DNA from: Altererythrobacter sp. ZODW24
Lineage (GTDB): Bacteria > Pseudomonadota > Alphaproteobacteria > Sphingomonadales > Sphingomonadaceae
Reading direction: 5' to 3'
DNA length: 64,000 nucleotides
NCBI RefSeq assembly: GCF_003344885.1
Contig: NZ_CP031155.1
Span: 1,206,001-1,270,000 of the forward strand
The translations under genes and the position numbers were made by a program. Of this stretch, positions 18,401-26,218 are shown piece by piece. Below the pieces are notes generated by a model. The model did no database searches. It saw only the letters and a list, made by a program, of their open reading frames with translations, and was not told the DNA's origin. Numbering within the stretch: the stretch's first letter is position 1; the number at the start of each line of letters is the position of its first letter.

Positions 18401-20164
18401 TCAAATAAGCCCCCGCGCTTCCCAGTTATCAACTGGCTCAACTGCCGGGTTTTGGATTTGCGAGAGCGTTGCGAAAGCCCGGTCCTGCGACAGAAAAATC
18501 TTGCCGCTCAGCTCAGGCAGGAACTGGCCGCGCTTGAGGCGGTCCATAACCGGCCCCTTCACCTCGGACAGATGCAGCGCAATCCCGCCATCAGCCAAAC
18601 GGTGGTTGATGGCTTCGAGGCTTTCTAAGCCCGATGAATCGATTGCGTTCACCGCAGAACACATCAGGATAACGTGTTTAACCTCCGGCTGATCGGCGAT
18701 GCGTTCGAGCACGTATTCCTCCAACCAACGAGCATTGAGGTAGCTCAACCCTTCGTCGATGCGGATCGAGAGGACATGCGGCACGGTGATAACGCTATGC
18801 CGCTCGACATTGCGGAAATGCTCCGTCTCCGGGACCCGTCCAACTATCGCAGCATGCGGCCGCGAAGCGTTCCAGAGATAAAGCAACAGGCCTACGCCAA
18901 CACCGGCGATGACACCGATTTCGACCCCCGCCAGCAAAGTAATGCCGATAGTGATCAAATGGGCCGCAAAATCGCCCTTGGAATAGCGCCAAAGCTTCAC
19001 TGGTGTCTTGAGGTCAACCAAGCTGAGGACAGCCACGATGATCGTCGCCGCCAGCGTCGCCACCGGTAGATAGAACAGCAGCGGCGTGAGAAACAGCGAC
19101 GCCAACGCGATACCGATGGCAGTGTAAGCGCCTGCAGCTGGCGTTTCTGCACCAGCGTCAAAGTTGACCACAGACCGGGCAAAACCTCCTGTGACCGGAT
19201 AGCCGCCTGAAAGGGCAGACGCGATGTTGGAGGCCCCTAACCCAACGAGCTCTTGATTGGGCGCGATGCGTTGGCGGCGCTTGGCCGCGAGGGTTTGCGC
19301 AACGGAAACCGATTCAACGAAACCGATGATTGAAATAAGCAAGGCAGGAATCAATAACTGGCTCCACAGACCAGCATCGAAGGAGGGCGCGGCAAACGGC
19401 GGCAGGCCTTGCGGAACCGCTCCGACAATCGCCACGCCGCGATCTTCTAAACTGAACGTCACAACGGCAAGGATCGTAACGATGACCGCCAAAACAGGCC
19501 CCGCCTTCGCGGCAAGTTCGGACGCGCGCGCCTTTAGGCCAAGCCGCATGAGAGCCGGCTTCAACCCCTTTCGCACCCAGAAAAGGAACAGCATTGCGGC
19601 CGCACCGATTGCTAGGGTCGAAAGCTTGGTATCGCCGATCCCTTGGACAAGCGCCAATAGCATATTGGGCCAGGTATCCCCGCCCCCTGCAATGCCGAGA
19701 ATATGCTTCAACTGACTGGTCGCAATCAGGATTCCGCTGGCAGTGATAAATCCCGAAATTACTGGATGCGACAGCAGATTGGCGAGGAACCCAAGTCGGA
19801 GAACTCCCATGACCGCGAGCATTACACCCGAGAGCATGGCCAGCGTTATTGCTGCCTCAAGATATTCCGCCGTTCCCTGCACAGCAACGGCTCCGGCTGC
19901 TGAGGCGGTCATTAAGGAGACTACGGCAACGGGTCCGACAGCCAGCGTTCGGCTAGTCCCAAAAATGGCATAGGCGACGAGAGGCAGTATTGAGGCATAC
20001 AGTCCAACTACCGGAGGCAATCCGGCCAACATGGCGTAAGCCAAGCTTTGCGGGATCAGCATGATCGTGACGATGATTGCGGCGAGCAAATCGCTGGTCA
20101 GTGTCAGCCGGTCATATTGTCGGCCCCACTCGAGAATGGGCAGATAGCGAGAAAGCCGGGCCAT
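18401..20164 (-). CDS. SulP-family anion permease with STAS domain
   Basis: A 587-residue inner-membrane transporter. The start YDRLTLTSDLLAAIIVTIMLIPQSLAYAMLAGLPPVVGLYAS is the Sulfate_transp signature. Roughly ten to twelve hydrophobic helices run to about residue 430, followed by a cytoplasmic STAS domain (about 440-560) with the NAIDSSGLESLEAI core. Family members move sulfate, bicarbonate or other anions. Beside the sulfide-oxidation genes, movement of sulfate or sulfite is the likely job, but this is inferred. It is the last gene of a leftward operon with the DUF442 gene, the two YeeE-type genes and the metallo-beta-lactamase gene, with gaps of about 3-13 nt. Confidence 0.92.
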   Translation of the reverse strand: MARLSRYLPILEWGRQYDRLTLTSDLLAAIIVTIMLIPQSLAYAMLAGLPPVVGLYASILPLVAYAIFGTSRTLAVGPVAVVSLMTASAAGAVAVQGTAEYLEAAITLAMLSGVMLAVMGVLRLGFLANLLSHPVISGFITASGILIATSQLKHILGIAGGGDTWPNMLLALVQGIGDTKLSTLAIGAAAMLFLFWVRKGLKPALMRLGLKARASELAAKAGPVLAVIVTILAVVTFSLEDRGVAIVGAVPQGLPPFAAPSFDAGLWSQLLIPALLISIIGFVESVSVAQTLAAKRRQRIAPNQELVGLGASNIASALSGGYPVTGGFARSVVNFDAGAETPAAGAYTAIGIALASLFLTPLLFYLPVATLAATIIVAVLSLVDLKTPVKLWRYSKGDFAAHLITIGITLLAGVEIGVIAGVGVGLLLYLWNASRPHAAIVGRVPETEHFRNVERHSVITVPHVLSIRIDEGLSYLNARWLEEYVLERIADQPEVKHVILMCSAVNAIDSSGLESLEAINHRLADGGIALHLSEVKGPVMDRLKRGQFLPELSGKIFLSQDRAFATLSQIQNPAVEPVDNWEARGLI

Positions 20165-20173
20165 CTCTGCCGG

Positions 20174-20521
20174 TCAGTCCGGTAGAAGGCCGAGTTCGCT
20201 GGCGCGGTGCCATAACTGCTCGGATCTATTTCCGGTGCGGCAAAACGCCAGCGCGGGCCCGTTGGAAGCGCACAAGATGTCGCCAAGCGAGCGCGCATCA
20301 AGGTCGGTCATCTGTCCGGGAACTATCGGCAGATAGGCGTATCCGAGGCCCAGCCTTTCCGCCTCGGCTGCGATCTGGCTCGAAGTCGGCTGCACTCTTT
20401 CTTCCCCGTCCGGACGATTGTTGACTATAACGGTGAAGCCACGCGCAGCGCATTTCGAAAGGTCTGCGACTTGTAATTGGGCAGTGGTCGAAAAACTCGG
20501 TGATTGTGTTGTAATTTGCAT
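20174..20521 (-). CDS. DUF442 / TIGR01244 phosphatase-like sulfur-transfer protein
   Basis: A 115-residue protein with the protein-tyrosine-phosphatase-like fold used by the DUF442 (Blh-associated) family. It starts with FTVIVNNRPDGEE and carries the CRTGNRS active loop (CX5R) near residues 93-99. In Agrobacterium and related species this domain is encoded with, or fused to, a persulfide dioxygenase and helps sulfane-sulfur transfer, which agrees with the MBL gene in the same operon. No membrane segment. The start at 20521 follows the upstream YeeE-type gene by 13 nt. Confidence 0.88.
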   Translation of the reverse strand: MQITTQSPSFSTTAQLQVADLSKCAARGFTVIVNNRPDGEERVQPTSSQIAAEAERLGLGYAYLPIVPGQMTDLDARSLGDILCASNGPALAFCRTGNRSEQLWHRASELGLLPD

Positions 20522-20534
20522 GACAGGCTCCGGC

Positions 20535-20981
20535 TCAGGTCCGCAAGGCGCGTGGGCGGCGCGTCAAAATCGAAAGATCGGTGATGCTGTGGATCCACAT
20601 TCCGGCGAGCATGGCAGCAACGAACAGCCACGGTTGCCAGCCAGCTAACGGCAATCCGGCTATGGCTGGTCCAGGGCAATATCCAACGAGACCCCAACCA
20701 ATGCCGAAGATCGCACCTCCGATTAACAGCTGGCGATCGATCACCCGGTTTTCCGGAATGTGGAAGGTCGTGTGGAGGACCGGTTGCGGCATCCGGCGCG
20801 TAATCACATAGGCAATCGCCGAGGGAACAAGCGCGCCGCCCATGACGAAGGCCAAGGTAGGATCCCAGTCTCCGAAAAGATCAAGAAAGCCGAGAACGCG
20901 CGCTGGATTGACCATATCGGACAAGGCCAACCCCGCGCCAAAGACTATTCCTGTAACCAGAGCAGCTATCAGGTTACGCAT
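20535..20981 (-). CDS. YeeE/YedE-type membrane protein, second half (DUF6691)
   Basis: A 148-residue inner-membrane protein with about four helices. It has the typical N-terminal GIVFGAGLALSDMVNPARVLGFLDL and a later FGIGWGLVGYCPGPAI motif bearing a single Cys. Together with the next upstream gene it forms a split YeeE/YedE pair; YeeE proteins import thiosulfate or other sulfur compounds through a conserved Cys path. Here it lies in the sulfide/persulfide operon, three bases after its partner, so a sulfur-compound channel is likely; the substrate is inferred. Confidence 0.88.
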   Translation of the reverse strand: MRNLIAALVTGIVFGAGLALSDMVNPARVLGFLDLFGDWDPTLAFVMGGALVPSAIAYVITRRMPQPVLHTTFHIPENRVIDRQLLIGGAIFGIGWGLVGYCPGPAIAGLPLAGWQPWLFVAAMLAGMWIHSITDLSILTRRPRALRT

Positions 20982-20984
20982 CGC

Positions 20985-21413
20985 CTAACCCCCGACCACA
21001 TGGCGCATCACGCCGACGAGTATGAATCCTGCACCCATGAATGTTGCCGTGGCGGCAAGCGAACGCGGCGACAGGCGGGCCATGCCGCACACGCCATGTC
21101 CGCTGGTGCAGCCATTACCAAGGCGCGTGCCGAATCCGACAAGCAGCCCGGCGGTGAGAAGGAGCGGAATGGATGATGTGACGACTATTTCAGGAGCACG
21201 CAGGAACGCGCTCACCAACATCGCCCCAAGCGGCAAGCCGACAACAAAAGCCACTGCTTGCCCCCGCCTTGGGCCACTATCGGCGATACCGGTCGCGCGG
21301 GCCAACATGCCGCTGACACCCGCAATCCGGCCTGACATCAGCAGGAGCAACGCCGCAGCGGTGCCAATCAGCAGGCCTCCGACAATGGCAATTATCGGAT
21401 CAAGTGGTTGCAT
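20985..21413 (-). CDS. YeeE/YedE-type membrane protein, first half
   Basis: A 142-residue membrane protein with about four helices and the motif GTRLGNGCTSGHGVCGMARLS near residues 92-112, the cysteine-containing signature of YeeE/YedE thiosulfate-uptake proteins. The start at 21413 (MQPLDPI) is chosen because GAGGAAAAG lies just upstream; the open frame runs further into the MBL gene without support. It is ten bases downstream of the persulfide dioxygenase gene and pairs with the following DUF6691 gene. Confidence 0.9.
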   Translation of the reverse strand: MQPLDPIIAIVGGLLIGTAAALLLLMSGRIAGVSGMLARATGIADSGPRRGQAVAFVVGLPLGAMLVSAFLRAPEIVVTSSIPLLLTAGLLVGFGTRLGNGCTSGHGVCGMARLSPRSLAATATFMGAGFILVGVMRHVVGG

Positions 21414-21423
21414 CAGCTTTTCC

Positions 21424-22353
21424 TCACAGCGCGTTGACCGGCAATTTGAGATAGCGGGTGCCGTTCGCTTCGGGCTCCGGCAGATGGCCGCCGCGCATAT
21501 TGATCTGGATCGATGGCAGGATGAGGCGAGGCATACCAAGTGTCGCATCGCGTTGCTCGCGCATTGTTACGAATTCATCCTCAGTCACACCTTCATGGAC
21601 ATGGACATTAGCGGTTCTCTGCGCACCGATGGTGGTTTCCCACACGAACTCATCACGGCCTGCCGCCTTGTAATCATGGCACAGGAACACGCGAGTCTGA
21701 GGTGGCAATTCCATTAGCCGCCTGATCGAACGGAACAGCACTCTGGCGTTCCCACCCGGGAAATCTGCGCGCGCGGTCCCGTAATCAGGCATGAACATCG
21801 TATCTCCCACAAAGGCCGCGTCGCCGATGATGTATGCCATATCGGCGGGCGTGTGGCCGGGCACATGAAGCGCGGTAAAAGGTATCTCGCCGATTTCCAT
21901 GCGGTCGCCATCGTCGAACAGATGATCGAATTGCGACCCGTCGCGGGCAAATTCGGTCCCTTCGTTAAACACCTTCCCGAAGGTTTCTTGCACAGTCAGA
22001 ATGTCTCGTCCGATCGCCAACTTCCCGCCCAACTTTTCCTGCAGATAGGGCGCGGCGGACAGGTGATCGGCATGAGCATGCGTCTCCAGCAACCAATCGA
22101 CTTGCAAGTCCTCGGCGCCAACATAGTCGATTATCTGGTCGGCAGATTTCGTTGACGTTCGGCCCGAAGGTTGATCGAAATCGAGCACGGAATCGATAAT
22201 AGCCGCGCGCTTCAGCGCAGGGTCGTGAACCACAAAACTGGCGGTGAAGGTCGTTTCGTCGAAGAATGCTCTCACAACCGGCGAATGCACCTTGCCATTT
22301 AGAGCGCCGCCGACCTGTTCTTGGGCCAGTTTCAGATTTGGGTCAGAATGCAT
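21424..22353 (-). CDS. Persulfide dioxygenase-like metallo-beta-lactamase protein (ETHE1/Blh type)
   Basis: A 309-residue cytoplasmic MBL-fold protein. The metal motif is LLETHAHADHLSAA, followed by HVPGHTPADMAY, VGDTMFMPDYGTAR and FLCHDYK, matching ETHE1/Blh enzymes that oxidise glutathione persulfide to sulfite with one iron. It is first in the leftward sulfur operon. AAGGAG precedes the ATG at 22353, and a perfect-arm copy of the 16-bp element (22407-22422) lies 53 nt upstream, overlapping the end of the SqrR-like gene. SqrR-type repression may also reach it by read-through. Confidence 0.93.
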   Translation of the reverse strand: MHSDPNLKLAQEQVGGALNGKVHSPVVRAFFDETTFTASFVVHDPALKRAAIIDSVLDFDQPSGRTSTKSADQIIDYVGAEDLQVDWLLETHAHADHLSAAPYLQEKLGGKLAIGRDILTVQETFGKVFNEGTEFARDGSQFDHLFDDGDRMEIGEIPFTALHVPGHTPADMAYIIGDAAFVGDTMFMPDYGTARADFPGGNARVLFRSIRRLMELPPQTRVFLCHDYKAAGRDEFVWETTIGAQRTANVHVHEGVTEDEFVTMREQRDATLGMPRLILPSIQINMRGGHLPEPEANGTRYLKLPVNAL

Positions 22354-22406
22354 AGCTGGCTCCTTTCGAAAGCAGCAAGTGATAGAAATGTGACGGTCCT
22401 GCGCAT

Positions 22407-22422
22407 TACGGACAAGTCCTTA
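22407..22422. promoter_or_regulatory. FixJ-type element before sulfur operon
   Basis: TACGGACAAGTCCTTA matches all 12 fixed positions of the pattern. It overlaps the stop codon of the ArsR-family gene and lies 53 nt before the persulfide dioxygenase start, so it can drive the downstream operon separately from the regulator. Confidence 0.65.
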
Positions 22423-22758
22423 GTCAGGCGCTTTTTCAAGCTCCGGACAAAAGATGTCGTGTAGCAAGTCGAGTACGCGCAAGGCTTTCGGATCAGCGAT
22501 CCGGTAGTAAAGCGACTGCGCCTCACGCCGAAATTCAACCAGTTCCTGCTCACGAAGCTTGGCAAGATGCTGCGACAAAGCGGATTGGCTTAGCCCTACC
22601 CGCTCGACCAATGCACCAACGGGTAACTCGCCAGCCGCCGCGAGATGACACATAATCAACAGGCGCGGGCCGCTGGACAACGCACGCATCAACGCAGCCG
22701 CAGCTTCCGAATTGGCGGTCATATCCGCCAGATCGATGGTTGCGTCAGTTACATTCAT
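22420..22758 (-). CDS. ArsR-family persulfide sensor (SqrR/BigR-like)
   Basis: A 112-residue winged-helix repressor. The recognition helix region reads GALVERVGLSQSALSQHLAKLREQ. Two cysteines, Cys37 (LLIMCHLAAAGELPVG) and Cys104 (LHDIFCPELEK), occupy the places of the reactive pair in SqrR (Cys41/Cys107), which forms a polysulfide bridge on exposure to sulfide and leaves DNA. It lies divergent to the sulfide:quinone reductase gene and upstream of persulfide dioxygenase, the expected targets. The metal-site residues of arsenic-type ArsR are not apparent. Confidence 0.88.
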   Translation of the reverse strand: MNVTDATIDLADMTANSEAAAALMRALSSGPRLLIMCHLAAAGELPVGALVERVGLSQSALSQHLAKLREQELVEFRREAQSLYYRIADPKALRVLDLLHDIFCPELEKAPD

Positions 22759-22780
22759 GGGGTCTATATATAACTATTTT

Positions 22781-22807
22781 CTAATTTAGCAATTGATAAT
22801 GTATTAG
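22781..22807. promoter_or_regulatory. AT-rich inverted repeat, candidate SqrR operator
   Basis: CTAAT (22781-22785) and ATTAG (22803-22807) form an inverted repeat in a very AT-rich gap between the divergent ArsR-family gene and sqr. This fits a BigR/SqrR-type site controlling both; the exact borders are a guess. Confidence 0.4.
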
Positions 22808-22883
22808 GAACTATGCGTATGGCGATTGGGGCCATCGACCCGCCATTTTGGTGAGACATCTCCAACCGCACAGGAGCTAACAG

Positions 22884-24182
22884 ATGTCCGAACAGAAACC
22901 TCGTATTGTTGTGTTGGGTGGCGGCCTCGGCGGTGTGATCGCCGCCTATGACCTTGACGAAAAAATGCAGAATTCTGCCGAAATTACACTCGTGTCTGAC
23001 CAACCAAAGTTCTCATTCACCCCTTCAAACCCCTGGGTTGCGGTGGGATGGCGAGAAGCAAACGCGATCCAAATTGATCTCGACAAAGCGTTGGGCCGCA
23101 AGAAAATCGGCTTTGTCGCTCAAGAGGCTCTGAGAGTGGAGCCGGCGAAGAACCAGCTCCTACTCGCAGACGGCTCCGCCTTATCCTACGACTTTCTCGT
23201 AATCGCAACGGGCCCAGATCTGGCCTATGACGAGATAGAGGGGTTGGGACCGGGCGGTCATACGGTTTCGATCTGCCAGACACACCATGCTTCCGCAGCG
23301 GCGGAAGCTTTCGAGGCGTTCTGCGCCGATCCCAAGCCGATCGTTGTTGGCGCGGTGCAAGGCGCATCCTGCTTCGGCCCGGCGTACGAGTTCGCCATGA
23401 TCCTCGACACCGAACTTCGCCGGCGGAAACTGCGTGACAAGGTACCGATGACCTTCGTCACACCCGAACCTTATATCGGGCATCTAGGCCTTGATGGCGT
23501 CGGCGACACCAAATCGATGCTGGAAAGCGAAATGCGCAGCCGCCACATCAAATGGATCACCGATGCCCGGGTCGATCGGGTCGATGAGGGCGCGATAACC
23601 ATCAGTAAGATGCGCCCGAATGATGAACCATCATCCCGCCAACTCCCCTTCGGCTTCGCCATGCTTCTTCCAGCATTTCGGGGAATCCCAGCGCTGATGG
23701 GGATCGAAGGTCTGGTCAATCCACGCGGCTTCGTGCTTGTCGACGAGCATCAACGCAACTCGGCCTTCCCCAATATCTTCGCACTCGGGGTATGTATCGC
23801 AATCCCGCCCGTGGGAGAGAGCCTGGTTCCAGTTGGCGTGCCCAAGACCGGTTTCATGATCGAAAGCATGTCCGCTGCCATTGCGCAAAACGTCCGCGCG
23901 ATCATCTTGGGCTATGAGCCGAAGGCAAAAGCGAGTTGGAATGCGATATGTCTGGCCGATTTCGGTGATGATGGTGTTGCCTTCGCGGCCCAGCCGCAAA
24001 TCCCGCCGCGTAACGTAAATTGGTCGACCCAGGGGCGCTGGGTCCATTTCGCCAAGATCGCCTTCGAGAAGTTCTTCTTGCGCAAGGTCCGGCTTGGCAA
24101 ATCCGAACCGGCCTACGAGCGCCTAGCCCTCAAGATCATGGGCGTGAAGAAACTCGAACGCTCAGCCTCAAAGCCATCATGA
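22884..24182 (+). CDS. sqr: Sulfide:quinone oxidoreductase
   Basis: A 432-residue flavoprotein that oxidises sulfide and passes electrons to quinone at the membrane. The FAD-binding start is RIVVLGGGLGGVIAAYDL, and ATGPDLAYD near 108-116 is the second nucleotide-fold motif. Three cysteines fit the redox set: Cys131 (SICQTHHA), Cys163 (GASCFGPAYEF) and Cys304 (LGVCIAIPPV). A C-terminal amphipathic tail follows. AGGAG lies nine bases before the ATG. It is transcribed divergently from the SqrR-like gene and ends at a strong stem-loop. Unlike its neighbours I found no copy of the 16-bp palindrome before it. Confidence 0.93.
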   Translation: MSEQKPRIVVLGGGLGGVIAAYDLDEKMQNSAEITLVSDQPKFSFTPSNPWVAVGWREANAIQIDLDKALGRKKIGFVAQEALRVEPAKNQLLLADGSALSYDFLVIATGPDLAYDEIEGLGPGGHTVSICQTHHASAAAEAFEAFCADPKPIVVGAVQGASCFGPAYEFAMILDTELRRRKLRDKVPMTFVTPEPYIGHLGLDGVGDTKSMLESEMRSRHIKWITDARVDRVDEGAITISKMRPNDEPSSRQLPFGFAMLLPAFRGIPALMGIEGLVNPRGFVLVDEHQRNSAFPNIFALGVCIAIPPVGESLVPVGVPKTGFMIESMSAAIAQNVRAIILGYEPKAKASWNAICLADFGDDGVAFAAQPQIPPRNVNWSTQGRWVHFAKIAFEKFFLRKVRLGKSEPAYERLALKIMGVKKLERSASKPS

Positions 24183-24270
24183 GTAGCTTGTCCGCAAAAA
24201 GGCCACCCCGTTCACTAAGATCGGGATGGCCCGCAGATGGAACCGGGTCGCAACGCTCCATCTTGCCTGA

Positions 24271-24313
24271 TTGACCGCCTGCATCACGATGGGACTAGTT
24301 TGCAGGCGGTCAA
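24271..24313. terminator. Bidirectional stem-loop between sqr and hsp20
   Basis: A 13-bp perfect inverted repeat (arms 24271-24283 and 24301-24313, TTGACCGCCTGCA) with a 17-nt loop sits between two convergent genes. No long T-run follows, so it is an intrinsic-like or factor-assisted terminator. Confidence 0.65.
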
Positions 24314-24343
24314 ACTCGGATCACTCTTGGAGTGACGTGCAGA

Positions 24344-24847
24344 TCAGGAAGCCGAGATCGGAATGTTCCTCACGGCTGCTTTGCTTTCGCTATCGCGAGG
24401 AATTTCGATCGTGATCACACCATTTTTGCTGCTTGCCTCGACCGCTTCGAGATTTGCATCGACCGGCATGGTGATATGGCGCTCGAAGCAGCCATAGCTC
24501 CGCTCGGACCGCGCATGATTGCGATCACTTTCCGAAAATTCCTCGCGCTTCTCACCTTTGATGATCAACATATCCTGCTGGACAGCAAGGTCGACGTCTT
24601 TTGGATCGATGCCCGGAACTTCGACGGAGACCTTATAGCTATCATCGGTCTCGATCATTTCGACCGCCGGCACAGGCAGTGAAGTGGTCAGGCGCGAGGC
24701 ACTTTGCAAAGCGGGCCAGCGCGAAGGAAATTCGTCGAACATATGCTCGACCTCTCCGCGCAACTTAGAAAACGGCTCGACAAGATGGTCGGTCAAATAT
24801 TGCTTGGCACTTTCAGTTTTCTGACGGGCCAGCGACTGTTCGTTCAT
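24344..24847 (-). CDS. Hsp20 / alpha-crystallin small heat-shock protein
   Basis: A 167-residue chaperone that holds unfolding proteins without ATP. The alpha-crystallin domain spans about 60-155 (VEMIETDDSYKVSVEVPGID, then KNGVITIEIPR), preceded by a variable N-terminal arm and followed by a short tail with the RNIPI (IxI-like) oligomer motif. Small heat-shock proteins are often part of dormancy or low-oxygen regulons. An 11/12 match to the island's palindrome lies 72 nt before its start, and a stem-loop lies after its stop. Confidence 0.93.
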   Translation of the reverse strand: MNEQSLARQKTESAKQYLTDHLVEPFSKLRGEVEHMFDEFPSRWPALQSASRLTTSLPVPAVEMIETDDSYKVSVEVPGIDPKDVDLAVQQDMLIIKGEKREEFSESDRNHARSERSYGCFERHITMPVDANLEAVEASSKNGVITIEIPRDSESKAAVRNIPISAS

Positions 24848-24919
24848 GATACTCTCCTATGACTGAGGGAGGATGATCTTCCCGACTCGATAAATAGAAG
24901 TCTTGGTGCTGCACGAAGA

Positions 24920-24935
24920 TACGGAAACCTCCCTA
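24920..24935. promoter_or_regulatory. FixJ-type element before hsp20
   Basis: TACGGAAACCTCCCTA matches 11 of 12 fixed positions. It lies 72 nt upstream of the leftward hsp20 start at 24847. Confidence 0.6.
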
Positions 24936-24958
24936 ACCGCCTTGCGGCAAGGGCAGAA

Positions 24959-26083
24959 TCAGCGATCCCGCCGGTAAATGTCGGCCAATTCGCGCACACC
25001 GCCTTTACCGTTTGGCTCGGCGGTGAAGTACGCGACAAATAGCGGGATCGGCTTGGGCAGAGTCACAGTTTGCGTGACATTGGAGGCCACCGCTTCATCG
25101 ACCATCGTCGGCGTCCAATCCGCATCATTCAGTAGCACCCCTGCGAATTCGAGAGCACGGTCGACGCGCACGCAGCCATGGCTAAGTGTGCGTCCGTCAA
25201 GCTGGAACAGCTCGCGGTTTGAGGTATCGTGCAGGAACACGGTGAAGCGGTTTGGCATGACCAGCTTCATCCGCCCAAGCGCATTGTTGTCACCCGGCAT
25301 CTGCCGGTAACGTCCATTACTGTAGATGTAGCCTTTCGCGCGGGCTGCCGACGGATTGCGGCGAACGAACGCACCGATACCCTCGGCAGCAATGCTGGAA
25401 GGGATTTCCCACCACGGATTGAGCACGACACCGCTGACTTGCGCTGTAAATACCGGCGTCGGGGAACCCTTCTTGCCGACGATAACCCGCCAACTTCCGA
25501 TTGGCCTATCATCTTCCCATAGGGTCAGCGTCTGCGAGGCCGCGTTGACGATCAGGTAGCGCCCCCTCTCAGGAAGCGGCAAGCTGCGCCACCTTGCCAG
25601 ATTCCGAGCCAGCAAGGCACGCAGCGCAGCATCGTCAGTGCTCATGTAAGCTGTCGTGAGGACGCGGTAATGCGGATGATCCGGGCGATTGGCGCGCAGC
25701 ATCAGATCAACCTTATCAGCGATCAGTCCATCTGCGATTTCTTTCCGCAATGCGGCGTCGGAAATTGTCGGCGTGATATGCCAGTTTGACCGAAGCGAAG
25801 ATCCGCAGCATTTGCCATGATAGGCCCGAAGCAATCGAAGAGCCCCGGCATCTGCCGCTCGGTTCAACCGTTTGGTATCTCCGGAATCAATCGCCAGCCG
25901 CAGCCCCATAGCGATTTCGGGAGGTATGATAATGGCCTCTTCCGGCGCTCGTTTGATCCATGTCAGCAAAGTTTCTGCCTGGACAGGTCGCCAAGCAGGG
26001 TGCGCATTATCTTGCGCCTGCAGCGGAGTAGTGATCAGCAGTGTGAGTATGAAAGCCCCAAGAAATCTACACATCGTTCGCAT
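24959..26083 (-). CDS. Periplasmic L,D-transpeptidase (YkuD family)
   Basis: A 374-residue exported protein with signal peptide MCRFLGAFILTLLITTPLQAQ. An N-terminal helical domain (about 30-170) precedes the YkuD domain (about 175-320), which has the catalytic block LSHGCVRVD and the upstream His in VFLHDTSN. The layout resembles YcbB/LdtD-type enzymes that form 3-3 peptidoglycan cross-links, though it is shorter. Starts at 26083 or 26074 are both possible; the second gives a cleaner signal peptide. It is divergent from fixL, and the perfect palindrome at 26110-26125 is only 26 nt upstream, closer than in other units. Confidence 0.9.
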   Translation of the reverse strand: MRTMCRFLGAFILTLLITTPLQAQDNAHPAWRPVQAETLLTWIKRAPEEAIIIPPEIAMGLRLAIDSGDTKRLNRAADAGALRLLRAYHGKCCGSSLRSNWHITPTISDAALRKEIADGLIADKVDLMLRANRPDHPHYRVLTTAYMSTDDAALRALLARNLARWRSLPLPERGRYLIVNAASQTLTLWEDDRPIGSWRVIVGKKGSPTPVFTAQVSGVVLNPWWEIPSSIAAEGIGAFVRRNPSAARAKGYIYSNGRYRQMPGDNNALGRMKLVMPNRFTVFLHDTSNRELFQLDGRTLSHGCVRVDRALEFAGVLLNDADWTPTMVDEAVASNVTQTVTLPKPIPLFVAYFTAEPNGKGGVRELADIYRRDR

Positions 26084-26109
26084 GTCCGATAGCGCGCCGA
26101 GAAGCGTAA

Positions 26110-26125
26110 TAAGGACATGTCCTTA
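26110..26125. promoter_or_regulatory. Perfect palindrome in fixL promoter
   Basis: TAAGGACATGTCCTTA is a perfect 16-bp palindrome lying 93 nt before the chosen fixL start and 26 nt before the divergent transpeptidase gene. It suggests autoregulation of fixLJ. An ATG inside it could open the fixL frame earlier but is probably not used. Confidence 0.7.
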
Positions 26126-26218
26126 CTGAGCCTTGGTGAGGCTACGCCTAAAGCCTTGACGGCAGCCACCGCCTGGCCATTACTGTGTGATCAACCGGGC
26201 AATCAGATAGGGATCAAC

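Noticed and set aside
22793-22807. TTGATAATGTATTAG as a FixK/FNR box upstream of sqr
   Set aside because: The left half TTGAT fits but the right half does not match ATCAA. It is better read as part of the AT-rich inverted repeat near the SqrR-like gene.
24271-24313. Long inverted repeat considered as an insertion-sequence end or recombination site
   Set aside because: A single 13-bp hairpin exactly between two convergent genes, with no transposase and no second copy: a terminator is the simpler reading.
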